A stretch of DNA of 64,000 nucleotides from NCBI GenBank assembly GCA_963970005.1, contig CAXAMN010026805.1:1133390-1197389 (forward strand), read 5' to 3'. Below are positions 31,801 through 37,318 of the stretch, piece after piece. The DNA comes from Durusdinium trenchii (lineage: Eukaryota; Sar; Dinophyceae; Suessiales; Symbiodiniaceae). Position 1 is the first letter of the stretch. Each line of letters begins with the position of its first letter. A model generated the notes under the pieces. That model worked only from the letters and a program-made list of their open reading frames with translations, was not told the DNA's origin and did no database searches. The translations under genes were made by a program, and so were the position numbers.

Positions 31801-34529
31801 AAGCTCATCATGTTTTTTTGAACATGTGGATCCTATAACCTTTGAACCAAAGGTGGGAGAGATGGGATAGAAACCATTATTAGGCTTCCCAGTTCCCGGG
31901 CTGGTTCAAGCACGCTAGAGTCGCACCTGCTTGGTGGCCTGTACATGTGAACGACCGCGACACTCCTGCAGTGCAATGAGAACACGGTCCTTTTTGGATT
32001 TGTAAGACAGAATAGCCTTGGAAAGACGCCCTCTGCTTCACAGGATCGACACGTCCCACGGTTATGCCAGCGCCAACGGTGAGTGACAACACGGCACCGC
32101 TGTCGTGCGTACGCACGTCGAACGTAGCTCGTTCCTCAGGGCGAGGCCACCGCCTTTGCAGCGGCCTCGGCCATTCTGAAGTATGTCTCGAGCCTTTTGG
32201 CTTCCACCGTCTCTCCGCGACGGTCCCGACGTGCGTCGAAACCGGGATGCTTCGAATTGATGTCGTCCCAGGGGTTGAGAATGATGTTAGGTCTGGCGGG
32301 GAGTCGAACATGAAAGATCACAGAAATTGAGGACCTGTCCCGCGGTCACCGTGACCGGGTAATGCTCATTGCGCCCCCTTCTCACCAGCATGCTAGACAG
32401 AAGCCTTTCGCGAGGCAATCTTTTCAATGGAACAGTAACATTGAACAATATTTGCTGTGAGAGTGTTCAGGGCTTCAGGGCTGCAGTGTTTTTCTTGCTG
32501 AGTCAAGCAAGGATAGCGCAAGTACTGATAGACTGCACGCTTCCTGGTGATAAGCTTGTATTTCTACCAGAAAACTAGCACTACCAGCAAGTACACCACT
32601 AAATATATAGAGGAGTTTTTCTGCAAGACTCTCTGCGCCACGCCGAGCCGGCAACGATTACGGGCGCAGCTGTGCCATCCAGGTGTGGAGGCGGGTTGGA
32701 AGATTGCGCCGAACTCCTTCAAGGACTATGTGAGCAAACCGAAAAAGTCGGGATACCAGGCGCCTAAACCCTTCGCACGGTTGTTTTAAGGGTTTGATCA
32801 CTTACACACCCAAACTTAAGGTTCCTTGCCGCAACATCAGCTGTGATGTTTATTGCTGTGTCCATTGGCTTGTGTTGCGGTTTCGTGGGGCCGAGGCTTT
32901 AAGGCAACATCGTTTGTAAAATCACATGAAAGCCGAGAAGGTGCTCATATCTTCTCGGCTGTTTAGCCATCAAGTAGCCAGTCTACTTGTTTTGTTTCTA
33001 GTTACTAGTAGCTTCTTGTTACTAGTAGTAATGGCCACCACCCTAGTAGCGATGACCTCCACCCTAGCACCTTCTTGTTACTAGTAGCTGTGGGACAACC
33101 AACTGGAAACACCGCTTGTCACATCAAGTCGAGCTGCTTTTCCGCTGGGGCTGGGCCTTGATGTATTGTGGCACTGAGCCAGCAGCACACCCTAGGTAGG
33201 TAACTTTTGATTGAAGGCGATCATAGCTTCATAGTCATTCTATGAGTCGCCTGAAGAGCGCAGTAGAAACTGTGTGGCGTGGGTTATGCAAAGAATCATT
33301 TGCCGCAGATGGACAGAAGTGAGGACAAGAGAGGAGAGCGAGACTGTGGCAGGGGCGTGTTTGATTCCAAACTTGTCCAGGAATGCTCTTACATATATAT
33401 TTATATATATACTTATATAATATAGATCGATATATAGATATATATATATAATTATATATAATACTATATTGTATATTGCCTTTCAGCGCTTTGGGTCACA
33501 TTCAAGCTACTTACTGCTTTGACTGGGGGCCCGTGAAGGTAGCAATCCCATCCTGCTAATCGTGGTGTGATTTCGATCCTTGGCAGGCCATTCACTTAAC
33601 CCTGGCGTCTTGGCTGGTCAATTCAATGGGATTGGGGTGCCAGGGTTATACCTTTTGTTTCTGGGTGTGGGGTGGTGTGCGTCAATCGCTCCAAATAAAA
33701 CATGTTGCCTTTGAGACATCGGGAGGTCATGGGGAGACCAAGATTCCGAGGTGTGGGGGAGTCCACCATGAGAATCGCCTCCTTTCATTCACCGAATTGG
33801 CATTGGGTTTGGCTCAGGTGTCATTGGCAGGGTAAACATATGTAAACATCGTAGGACATGACATTCATTGACACCTGCAACTCTCCAGGAGCGCTCATGG
33901 CACCTGTTGTTTCCGAGGTCACTGACTTCCAGGCCAACACGCTGAGCGTCCGTCGTTGGGCCCAACAGCGTCGTCCGTCGTCGGTGGACGCCCTGCTGAT
34001 CCCACTGTGCAAGAAGATAATTGAACAGGGGTTGGACCAATGGCTCAAATGGACCTGTCAGACACGTCTGACATTGAAGACGCGGGCTTTTTCGCTCACC
34101 AGAGGCTCATCCGGACAAACCAATCATGACAGCCGGTACAGCCGGTACACCCAACAGAACATGACAAACGAACAGAACACCCAACATCACCGAACAGGCT
34201 GTACCAGACGCCTACCTGTAGGTATATAGATGCTGGATGGTGCTGGTGCCAGGGATGTTCTAGATCAGTTAACTCTGTTCCACCCAAATGTGGGCTCTTG
34301 GTTACTGGAGCGGAGCTCGAAGAAAACCAAAACGCCTGCATTCCCGAATCCATGGTTACATGGGTGACGTGGGTGACGCATGGTCCCAGAATTTGGGATT
34401 GACTTTCCAAAACCAAACACCGCTCCCGTTGCTCCCATCAGTTATCCCTAAGGCCATCAATCCCAAGCGCCTTGTCAACTCGAGCTGCACATCTTCACCA
34501 CTCAGATGAAGCTCCGGGCGCGGGGAGTG
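13768..34529 (+). CDS. probable RelA/SpoT-type alarmone synthetase, interrupted by two LTR elements
   Basis: Exons that agree in phase encode, in order, LVKLFDTRAEHV (like the KLADRxHN end of a SpoT HD domain), a helical segment, ALDFHAPVARSLGY (like APLAxRLG), FFELAQEIDKT|VKSRMKSPQSLMKKLL (like RxKSxxSLxxKL), VNDLLGLEVIV (like DLxGxRVIV), FKDYVSKPKKSGYQ and LELHIFTTQMKL (like LExQIRTxxM). The last four are the signature order of the RelA_SpoT synthetase domain that makes (p)ppGpp; in algae such proteins are usually plastid-targeted. The usual Arg of DLxGxR is Glu here. Exons between 30729 and 32683 and between 32759 and 34468 are missing from the model. A full hydrolase domain cannot be claimed. 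Confidence 0.65.
14343..14450 (+). repeat. dispersed minisatellite family B, copy 1
   Basis: Four tandem variants of the 21-mer CTAGTAGCTTGGAGGCCATC. Related arrays lie at 39793 and 43325. Confidence 0.85.
15360..15456 (+). CDS. alarmone synthetase exon (candidate, helical linker)
   Basis: After CCAG the frame encodes RALRLVEEHSPKDALAAVAL, then ARKCRQRTLSGQ, ending at a phase-0 GT donor. Both phases fit the flanking exons. The following intron (15457-24031) contains the Copia element. Confidence 0.45.
15649..15653. repeat. target-site duplication of Copia element, left
   Basis: ACTAC immediately left of the left LTR, repeated at 23971-23975 immediately right of the other LTR. Confidence 0.85.
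15654..15836 (-). repeat. Copia 3' LTR
   Basis: 183 bp, 182 of them identical to 23788-23970. The polyprotein stop codon TAA (15832-15834) lies inside it. Confidence 0.95.
15832..23658 (-). CDS. Copia Gag-Pol polyprotein with methyltransferase-like domain and membrane-spanning C-terminus
   Basis: 2608 residues. Order: Gag; CCHC knuckle CLRCGQPGHWAAQC (about 375-389); protease with DPGA at Asp435 in place of DSGA; a cytosine-methyltransferase-like domain (about 645-830: LWEIYCGKARTGH, APECRLWSRM, HLEQPRHALSW); integrase H-H-C-C finger (about 905-950); integrase core with D (QADVF), D (SDEGRP) and E (LVERRH); reverse transcriptase (about 1715-1960) with HVDD; RNase H (FFDAAF, GAEAQ, TDAKAL). 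The integrase-before-RT order is diagnostic of Copia. The last ~350 residues add a triple 15-residue repeat, two hydrophobic segments (about 2377-2395 and 2407-2428), a coiled coil and a Cys/His-bearing tail. The ATG at 23658 is 129 nt downstream of the 5' LTR. Confidence 0.95.
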   Translation of the reverse strand: MATCLRMPPTTSAAEGSKDGDYLNLRDSFVPLFSGQPQDYKEYRKRLMLYHHKMKISKRSAESVLNILGSFQGVTWRLFEDFSIEEAEKEDGFSKIITKLDKNFEYDDRVLLPNDFEEYFNLLQRKPQQSLLSFVTDHDTAYRRLTAHNVTLPVQVQGWHLLRRAALSKEQRQMVTLKAPTLEKNPVIEALNLLFGQDYKAGGWNAERDRKFNRWKGRGYAAFDEEDAYWSEQPWTEDAYYEADDWYDDTAPDDEADFDYDAIYYGEEDEPGEHHDLSEDPQELAEEYDHAYATYLDARQRFQQLKLARGYLPIVALTDGQNASPASGSSSPSKGAGKNKGKGKSKSKGKGKNVVRYPPSSGGKADPKGRAKATTCLRCGQPGHWAAQCPQGAKSPSSSNKRPAPTEGMALQNETALVLFQDEMGTDRPDATMLDPGASAFLCGYGPFGRYLSHLHSMNYPINTIRFARCDRQFHFGGDASSRASWTVDLPVMIDGQFGAIQCYLVPGNTPMLMGRPVIEALHMGIDFSQKRIRFGQSPWTSVLVGRHGEYLLSLTTGMEEVPDPTKTLFSLRIVEETPGSHLHFEDFNKLEHVFQAEDVALAGGELQSTRLHRHALRTMETQLVTTSNSTEAYITQELHNPPDHRRVLWEIYCGKARTGHIAEELGMKVERFSLDNGWDFNLISHQHQLLQRLDEEEPDEVLVAPECRLWSRMQTLACRTPAQQEALKARREHHHRRHLCFAKRIYLRQVTNARHAHLEQPRHALSWNTMALRDLPGYYADFDQCRYGAMCMDTDGIWRPVQKSTRLLTTKQAVLEAFQLKCDHDHYHCPLEGSAPGYGRRTTYLEDYQPGFAATLAAALARPETAQLWDTAYVVDETGKKETGHLLKLKSEHRQDALRTVQRLHRNLGHPAPDALADLLTARGAHPTVIAAAKEYKCVACLKHKKPNQVAPSSMPQPKTFNEVIQADVFYLKPADRKFAVLSIVDVGTKFMAAYLLHEETSKSYITALEKMWVRHFGPPKKLISDEGRPWLGAPFESWTSSLGIDHQVAPGEAHERLSLVERRHAVLRRACEVYMDDRKLNDAAGIKEALCYVIPQQNATPAVAGFSPSQWVLGFQPELSHLMDSNLNAAQLAGNNSSFEENLERRTAAKMALASADADSKLRRALSRKYQGQNRVFQLGERVWFWRDARQGALNKIRWLGPAHVVLREEDAEADTAAPKVKTYWLAYKTQLIRAAPHHVRADILGPQHVLEDLQSALNKVRQLKSRGVTRFYDLRRVNRQQLDDVEEDEQHTDPDGPLLEEDDDEPPRHRFRLEPPVPTAEAPPQIIVPDDEYEPTSPAHSSFAPTSPRAPPTPVMAEPNMLLPMAPAEITVPGSPATTRSRSRAPTVVEPSEEPTIPSAAPTPHAASPPAIATAPQASMSGPSLDPDTAALYEPVDAETFQQRRVRFNRQETLSFGPLRRQRIGSPQPYNTTSQTTTPEAEHNSAEHNTQATAAAAGAPAQVSAAPAASDDPALYASQKAPDHALLNHAFQVSGIEANCLPKGWTYENGYFQLDKRDRDFWEVKAGCLIRHHVIPRRSKMCLHQLPKDSPFTSDQLDLVRVTIMYDNNGKSIQQTDDGYTASTPLDRSWTGVTIFQIKGDLRREMAMFAKAPLQGARQLGKETKLRHAKSFKKDKNKNNLSERHMTPDERAAFKAAKVKELQSFFDNHVWQFETTREAEPSRTLTSRMLLKWSKNPDGSPRAKARLIVRGFMDPDAWEGTVPTSSPTTTRLSRSMLLSLASTMQWPIWTSDIATAFLQGRPQTRKLWVQLPQECLQLLGATADTRMLLLKPCYGQIDAPRSWFMAAVEKLSAMGLRQHPQDPCCFLIYEGDLNPEYDTTAEHSNLLGPHGLCGMVIMHVDDMLGCGSPSSQCYNDTITKLKSTFNFREWKTGDDGKPLTYCGCDIQVKDDGLLLNQTSYMGKVKPITYDKKRSLTDALNQRELTQLRGLLGSLQWPAVQSSPHLQSSTSILSGHVTKATLQTVADTNRLLRFAKENADVGLQYSHLGEVSELCLVCFFDAAFATRSDGASQAGYVILMVNKALLQANGPEGAYHVLDWRSLKTPRVARSSLGAEAQSGGQACDALEHASIYWSLLVDPRQRLQELLDAPSLLSPTMITDAKALYDSYHREGVGSSVVDKRVSLEIRVMKDRLSSLGGSLRWMSSERQLADGLTKESARALLAQRLRHGRLKLVWDPSYKAAKKKTKAELQQSLAESIHVVPPHVINEEPESIHVVPPHVINEEPESIHVVPPHVINEEPNLHEEHQQPIDENPAENDVNVDEQVFWNEEIFRNSKVPVNVMFARTDRKLEYVSDSPSHVGSRPLESYRGRKTNFMFWFLLLFMAPQLVTADSANVEPEAGMDWFGTVLCTLLLLFLSTAFMVGRWSHDAHHRVPPQVTEAAVQKDEAIIPARLREEVKSLKQEVLRWSSKAEESRLAAVEATTAMNLVLRNQNAAETLAQEASQILKIALRQMDEHGNECPFYNGMIISRHGARWHTTLNCSSLAGRDENLQRRVDFCRLCSLRVIPPDLVDDRSGSSVRTLVYQWLDRFEQRNWGDDEGLSPM
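16747..16881 (-). repeat. three tandem 45-bp repeats in the Copia ORF
   Basis: A 45-bp unit occurs three times almost identically and encodes ESIHVVPPHVINEEP each time. It sits between RNase H and the hydrophobic C-terminal region. Confidence 0.95.
23774..23787 (-). promoter_or_regulatory. primer-binding site of Copia element
   Basis: Directly inside the 5' LTR the coding strand reads TTGGTAGCGGAGCC. This is complementary to a tRNA 3' end GGCTCCGCTACCA, including the CCA tail. Confidence 0.7.
23788..23970 (-). repeat. Copia 5' LTR
   Basis: 183 bp, TG...CA ends on the coding strand, one mismatch to the 3' LTR. Confidence 0.95.
23971..23975. repeat. target-site duplication of Copia element, right
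   Basis: ACTAC, matching 15649-15653. Confidence 0.85.
24032..24118 (+). CDS. alarmone synthetase exon: APxARSLGY segment
   Basis: After CCTCAG the frame encodes SSDRKARALVRSALDFHAPV, then ARSLGYDLP. This matches the helical region linking hydrolase and synthetase domains of RelA/SpoT proteins (APLAxRLG). Phase 0 at both ends; GT donor at 24119. The acceptor is only 56 nt from the edge of the Copia insertion. The frame stays open to 24176, so a longer exon is possible. Confidence 0.6.
25048..25083 (+). CDS. alarmone synthetase micro-exon
   Basis: 36 nt after AGCCAG, encoding GFFELAQEIDKT, phase 0 at both ends, GT donor. Joined to the next exon it gives a continuous helix into VKSRMKSPQS, as expected at the start of a RelA_SpoT synthetase domain. 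Confidence 0.6.
26340..26391 (+). CDS. alarmone synthetase exon: RxKSPxSLxxKL motif
   Basis: After GCCAG it encodes VKSRMKSPQSLMKKLLQ, a close match to the first synthetase motif of RelA/SpoT proteins. GT donor at 26392, phase 1. The following intron received the small LTR element. Confidence 0.7.
26766..26770. repeat. target-site duplication of small LTR element, left
   Basis: ATTTC, repeated at 30647-30651. Confidence 0.85.
26771..26944 (-). repeat. 3' LTR of small element
   Basis: 174 bp, 97% identical to the other LTR (differences at one, three and one bases in three clusters). Confidence 0.92.
27178..27672 (-). pseudogene. integrase core, C-terminal part (small LTR element)
   Basis: Encodes an acidic insert, then LHSDRGKSFL and NGRVEAE. 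These supply the second Asp and the Glu of an integrase D-D-E triad. It is in a different frame from the upstream part carrying the zinc finger and first Asp, so a frameshift splits the enzyme. It ends at a stop 234 bp before the 3' LTR. Confidence 0.75.
27669..28931 (-). pseudogene. methyltransferase-like domain and integrase N-terminus (small LTR element)
   Basis: The frame contains LVIHLFSGADTGRWKG (motif I-like), GGPPCRTASR (motif IV-like, with the Cys), LLESPQDPASY (motif VI-like, with the Glu) and QGRMGHSRRKPTSL near the end of the domain. It then gives an integrase finger HINQEHVPYRRDCRDC and the first core Asp (AVDIMGPF). The protease frame upstream joins it by a +1 shift near 28915, at GYAIHWTG/RDMRQQL. 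Either a programmed shift or decay is possible; decay is likelier, given other shifts in gag. Confidence 0.75.
28915..30416 (-). pseudogene. Gag and protease region (small LTR element), frameshifted
   Basis: An N-terminal Gag frame begins at 30416. It shifts near 30080 to the frame with RRWDLATQAILYKLFTGHLP, then shifts again near 30015 to the frame with LRRLTEVKCGSSIQDIL. That frame carries a CCCH finger (CRYWGTTAGCKRGESC), a CCHC knuckle (CFHCSGENHFAKDC) and a protease motif LLDGGATHPL. At least two frameshifts break Gag. Confidence 0.75.
30458..30472 (-). promoter_or_regulatory. primer-binding site complementary to a tRNA-Met anticodon arm
   Basis: Immediately inside the 5' LTR the + strand reads CTTGGGCTCATAACC, the anticodon arm of an initiator-type tRNA-Met (CAU flanked by U and A). 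The element strand is therefore complementary to an internal tRNA segment, as in Drosophila copia, not to a tRNA 3' end. Confidence 0.6.
30473..30646 (-). repeat. 5' LTR of small element
   Basis: 174 bp, TGTG...CACA; pairs with 26771-26944. Confidence 0.92.
30647..30651. repeat. target-site duplication of small LTR element, right
   Basis: ATTTC, matching 26766-26770. Confidence 0.85.
30679..30729 (+). CDS. alarmone synthetase exon: DLLGLEVIV motif
   Basis: Begins after CGCAGAG; with the G from exon 26340-26391 it encodes VNDLLGLEVIVQLLRRK. It matches the DLxGxRVIV motif of RelA_SpoT, with Glu in place of the usual Arg. GTATGT donor at 30730. Only 27 nt separate it from the target-site duplication of the LTR insertion. 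Confidence 0.65.
32136..32300 (-). CDS. candidate minus-strand exon, unassigned
   Basis: An open frame with protein-like composition (GETVEAKRLETYFRMAEAAA) follows a CCAG acceptor on the - strand. No family is recognised. It may equally be a shadow, because the + strand is also open here. Confidence 0.25.
   Translation of the reverse strand, partial: PARPNIILNPWDDINSKHPGFDARRDRRGETVEAKRLETYFRMAEAAAKAVASP
32683..32759 (+). CDS. alarmone synthetase exon: KDYVSKPKKSGYQ motif
   Basis: After ATCCAG it encodes VEAGWKIAPNSFKDYVSKPK, then KSGYQ. This is the most recognisable RelA_SpoT signature (FKDYIxxPKxNGYQSLH). A GC donor follows CAG at 32760. The next exon, expected to start SLH, was not found. 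Confidence 0.75.
33000..33090 (+). repeat. dispersed minisatellite family A, copy 4
   Basis: GTTACTAGTAGCTTCTTG repeated, with CCACCCTAGTAGCGATG variants. Confidence 0.85.
33390..33477. repeat. TA microsatellite
   Basis: Nearly pure TA/TATATT sequence of about 88 bp, probably intronic. Confidence 0.9.
34468..34529 (+). CDS. alarmone synthetase exon: LExHIxTxxM motif
   Basis: After CCCAAG it encodes PCQLELHIFTTQMKLRARGV, resembling the LExQIRTxxMHxxAExG motif that closes the synthetase domain. GT donors at 34527 and 34530. Order relative to the other motifs is correct. Confidence 0.55.
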
Positions 34530-36124
34530 GTGAAAACCGGGTCGGGTGGGAGAGTTTTGGCTGAGATGGGCAGCCACGCATTTGGCGCATGTAAAGAAGT
34601 GTAAGACATATAGTTATTAATGGTATATAAACATACTACATCACTATACTGTATACGTCCAGTCCTATTCCTCCGCGACCTCATGGCCTGTTGCAAGATG
34701 AGATGTTGCCAACACTTCCCGCATCCATTGCTCGTTTGCCCATTGTTTGCCCACGTGCCGCTGAAGCGGTACCAGTCAGTCGCATCGCTGGGTACCTAGC
34801 CGCGCGAAGCCTCTCGTGTGCCAGGAGCGGCAGGGTCCCGCCAGTCACGCCACTTACAAGTCCTTTCCGCTGTGCCCAGAAGATCTCATGGAGAAGCTGG
34901 GCAATGAAGGCGTGGGAATCATGGAACGTCCTCCCCAGCTTTGGAGAGAAGAAATTAACCTCATCTTGCTGACAGCCCTGCCTTGGAGACAAAGAGGCTT
35001 CCTCCCCAACTGGCCACTTCTTTTTGCTTGCTTTGTCATTTTTGTGAAATTGATTTGTGGAGCATCGCATGCCCTCAATCAAACAGCATTCTTTGCAGGT
35101 GTGGTCTCCATTTCTGAAGTTGCGACTTGGTAGGCAACATCTTGCAACCAAGAAGTTGGTTGCAAAAACAAGGTCCCTGGAGAAGTTGTTCTCTGGCCCT
35201 GACAGCAGCCGCCGTGGTCTTTGGAAGACCTGCCGGCCAATGGCAAATGATGGCAAATGGTTGAATGCCATCTATCATGGGTAAGCCACTCACGCCGAAC
35301 AAATATTTGCAAACATGTCGAATCAGAGGGTGAAGTTAGGACTCTCTAGGGCCGCTAGGGCTCGATCTTGGATCGGCTGCAGAACGGCCATGCGGCCCAT
35401 ACGGCCAACAATGTGACAATGGGATCACGAAGAGTATTTAGTGTGAGGATAGCTGATGCTACCCAAAAGGCATGGTTTTTGGTGCGCTTCAGCATCATGT
35501 TCCCGGTCAATCCCTGGTGAGTACCCACCTGGGAATTTTTGTGGCAAGACGCAAACTTGCAGAGGTGAACAGTCTAACCAGGTGTGTTCAAGGGGCTCCA
35601 TTTTTGGTCATGACATGGCATAACCAACATCACTTTGCATCCCACGGAGTGAGATGCGCATGACAGCTGGAAGGCCGCCGCTGCTGAGGCACACCACGAC
35701 TTTGATGCGGATGCCTCTCAGAAGTTAGAGGAGATGTTAATGAGTTGATCATTACATCAAGATATACATGGTGCACATTGGCGGCCTTTTTTCTTGCCCC
35801 ATTCCCAGCACTGCACGGTGGGTGAAGTGCACAGCATGGTTTGTGAATTGTGACAGCCCCCATGATCTGTTGGAATCCCCCGTGCCCGACAAGGTTCGAC
35901 CGCAAGTGAGGCCACACTGTCAGAGTTCCTGGGGGGAGAGTATTGGAGAGCTGCACTTCAGTACCATGGCCACGCCTGTGGCCACATCTCCATGCAGAGG
36001 GAAGGGAGATTTTTGTCATGGAAATTCCAAGTTCGAGGCCTTCATTGGTGGGTCGGTTACTTTGGACCACTTAAGAGCCGTCCGAGATGCGTCTCACGCG
36101 ATCCTAATTGAGATCCTCCATGAG
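34530..36124. other. no gene assigned
   Basis: Contains open frames on both strands (+ 34816-35133 with one hydrophobic segment; - 34681-35271, 196 codons with a Cys-rich stretch). None has a recognisable domain. It may be introns of the gene to the left. Confidence 0.35.
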
Positions 36125-36238
36125 ACTCGATTCCGTGTTGGCAGGTTGGATTGAATCCAGTCTTGAATCCACACGGGGCGACAACGACCCAGACGTTTTG
36201 GGCTCCGACCCCGGTTCGGCGCAGCCGGGTCCGCCAGG
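36125..36238 (+). CDS. candidate exon, unassigned (acidic, Pro-rich)
   Basis: Open after CATGAG. It encodes LDSVLAGWIESSLESTRGDN, then an acidic, Gly/Pro-rich tail, with a phase-0 GT donor. It joins in frame with 36634. It could be a disordered tail of the alarmone synthetase or the start of another gene. Confidence 0.35.
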
Positions 36239-36633
36239 AGTTGGCCCAGCGAGCTGGCTACCAAGACATGGACATTGAAGACTTGAGACTGAGCCGAGCC
36301 CACGTGAACAAGGCCCGTCCCTGCTTGTTGGTGCTTGTACGTCCCGCGGTCCCCTTTTTCGAAGGGTTTTGGGAGGTTGACTTCGGAGGATTTTTCGAGC
36401 TTCCAAGCAGGGTGCTGGAATTTGGGACGAATCGTTGATGATTAGAAGACTTTCCACCTTGTACGATGCCTTCCCTGAAAGGAGGCCCTCTCCTACAGAA
36501 ATATCAAACACTCGATCCATAATTCCTGATCTTGTACCCCGCCCTTTCCTATCCTTTCCTGACCTTGCCATTTCTTACTCATCTATATACATCCTTCCCC
36601 CAGTCACTTGGATGGCGCCCTTCCGCGGCCCAG

Positions 36634-36735
36634 GTGGTGTCCGCCTTCCAGGAGCTCATGGCCGCCGAGACCACCTCGACGCTCCCGCTCGGCGACGAGA
36701 CGGACGCCGCGAGCTTGCCGGACGGCGCGGAGGGC
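36634..36735 (+). CDS. candidate exon, unassigned
   Basis: GC-rich, after GCCCAG. It encodes VVSAFQELMAAETTSTLPLG, then an acidic stretch. Composition is like real exons of this genome; no family is recognised. Confidence 0.35.
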
Positions 36736-37210
36736 AAAAAAGGGAGGCGAAGGAAGCCGTGCCGTGGGAGACCGCGGGGTTTGGCTTCTTTGGGGGTTGA
36801 GAGGGAGGAAGGAGGAATCTTTTGATGCTGCGTGAGCAAATTGTGACAGAATCGACTAGTGACAAGAACTTAAATGAGTTTGTTGCAGCTTTTGGACATG
36901 GCTGTTGCATGGTTTGGAGGGACTTTCTGGAGGCGAGTTGGTCCAAAGTTGAGCACAAGCGCAGCTGAAGGGGCAAGGTCGTGTTTCGGAGCAGTTTTAG
37001 ACGTGTCAAAGATCAAGCAGTTGTGCATGAGAACCTCGAGACTATTTCCTTGCACGCCTGCAGGTTGTGGGATGTTTTTGGGCCATGTTCAAGGTCATGT
37101 GCCATATATTGATGACGTGCATTTCACCATGTGTTCAGCTTCCTCCCAGCTTCTGCTGCGCGGGGCTCAGCAATTTTGGGTTCAAGCCTCCACCCTCCAC
37201 CCTTCCCGCG
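36736..37210. other. intergenic or intron; nothing assigned
   Basis: No supported exon or repeat. Confidence 0.35.
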
Positions 37211-37318
37211 ATGGCGGGACCGTGCCCACCGCGACCTCGCGCGGCTCGCCGTGTGGCGCGGCTGCTGCCAGTGCTTGTCTTGGGGTTTGCGAGTCACTGG
37301 GTCGAAACAGAGTGGGGG
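37211..37318 (+). CDS. probable first exon: targeting leader
   Basis: ATG followed by AGPCPPRPRAARRVARLL and a hydrophobic stretch, 36 codons, phase-0 GT donor at 37319. It fits an N-terminal signal of a plastid-targeted dinoflagellate protein. Its link to the Tudor exon rests only on phase and position. Confidence 0.45.

Noticed and set aside
34681..35271. 196-codon minus-strand frame with a Cys-rich stretch
   Set aside because: No recognised family and the + strand is also open; not enough to call a gene.
35930..35990. GELHFSTMATPVA as a second LExHIxT-type motif
   Set aside because: Weaker than the 34468 exon and without supporting splice signals.
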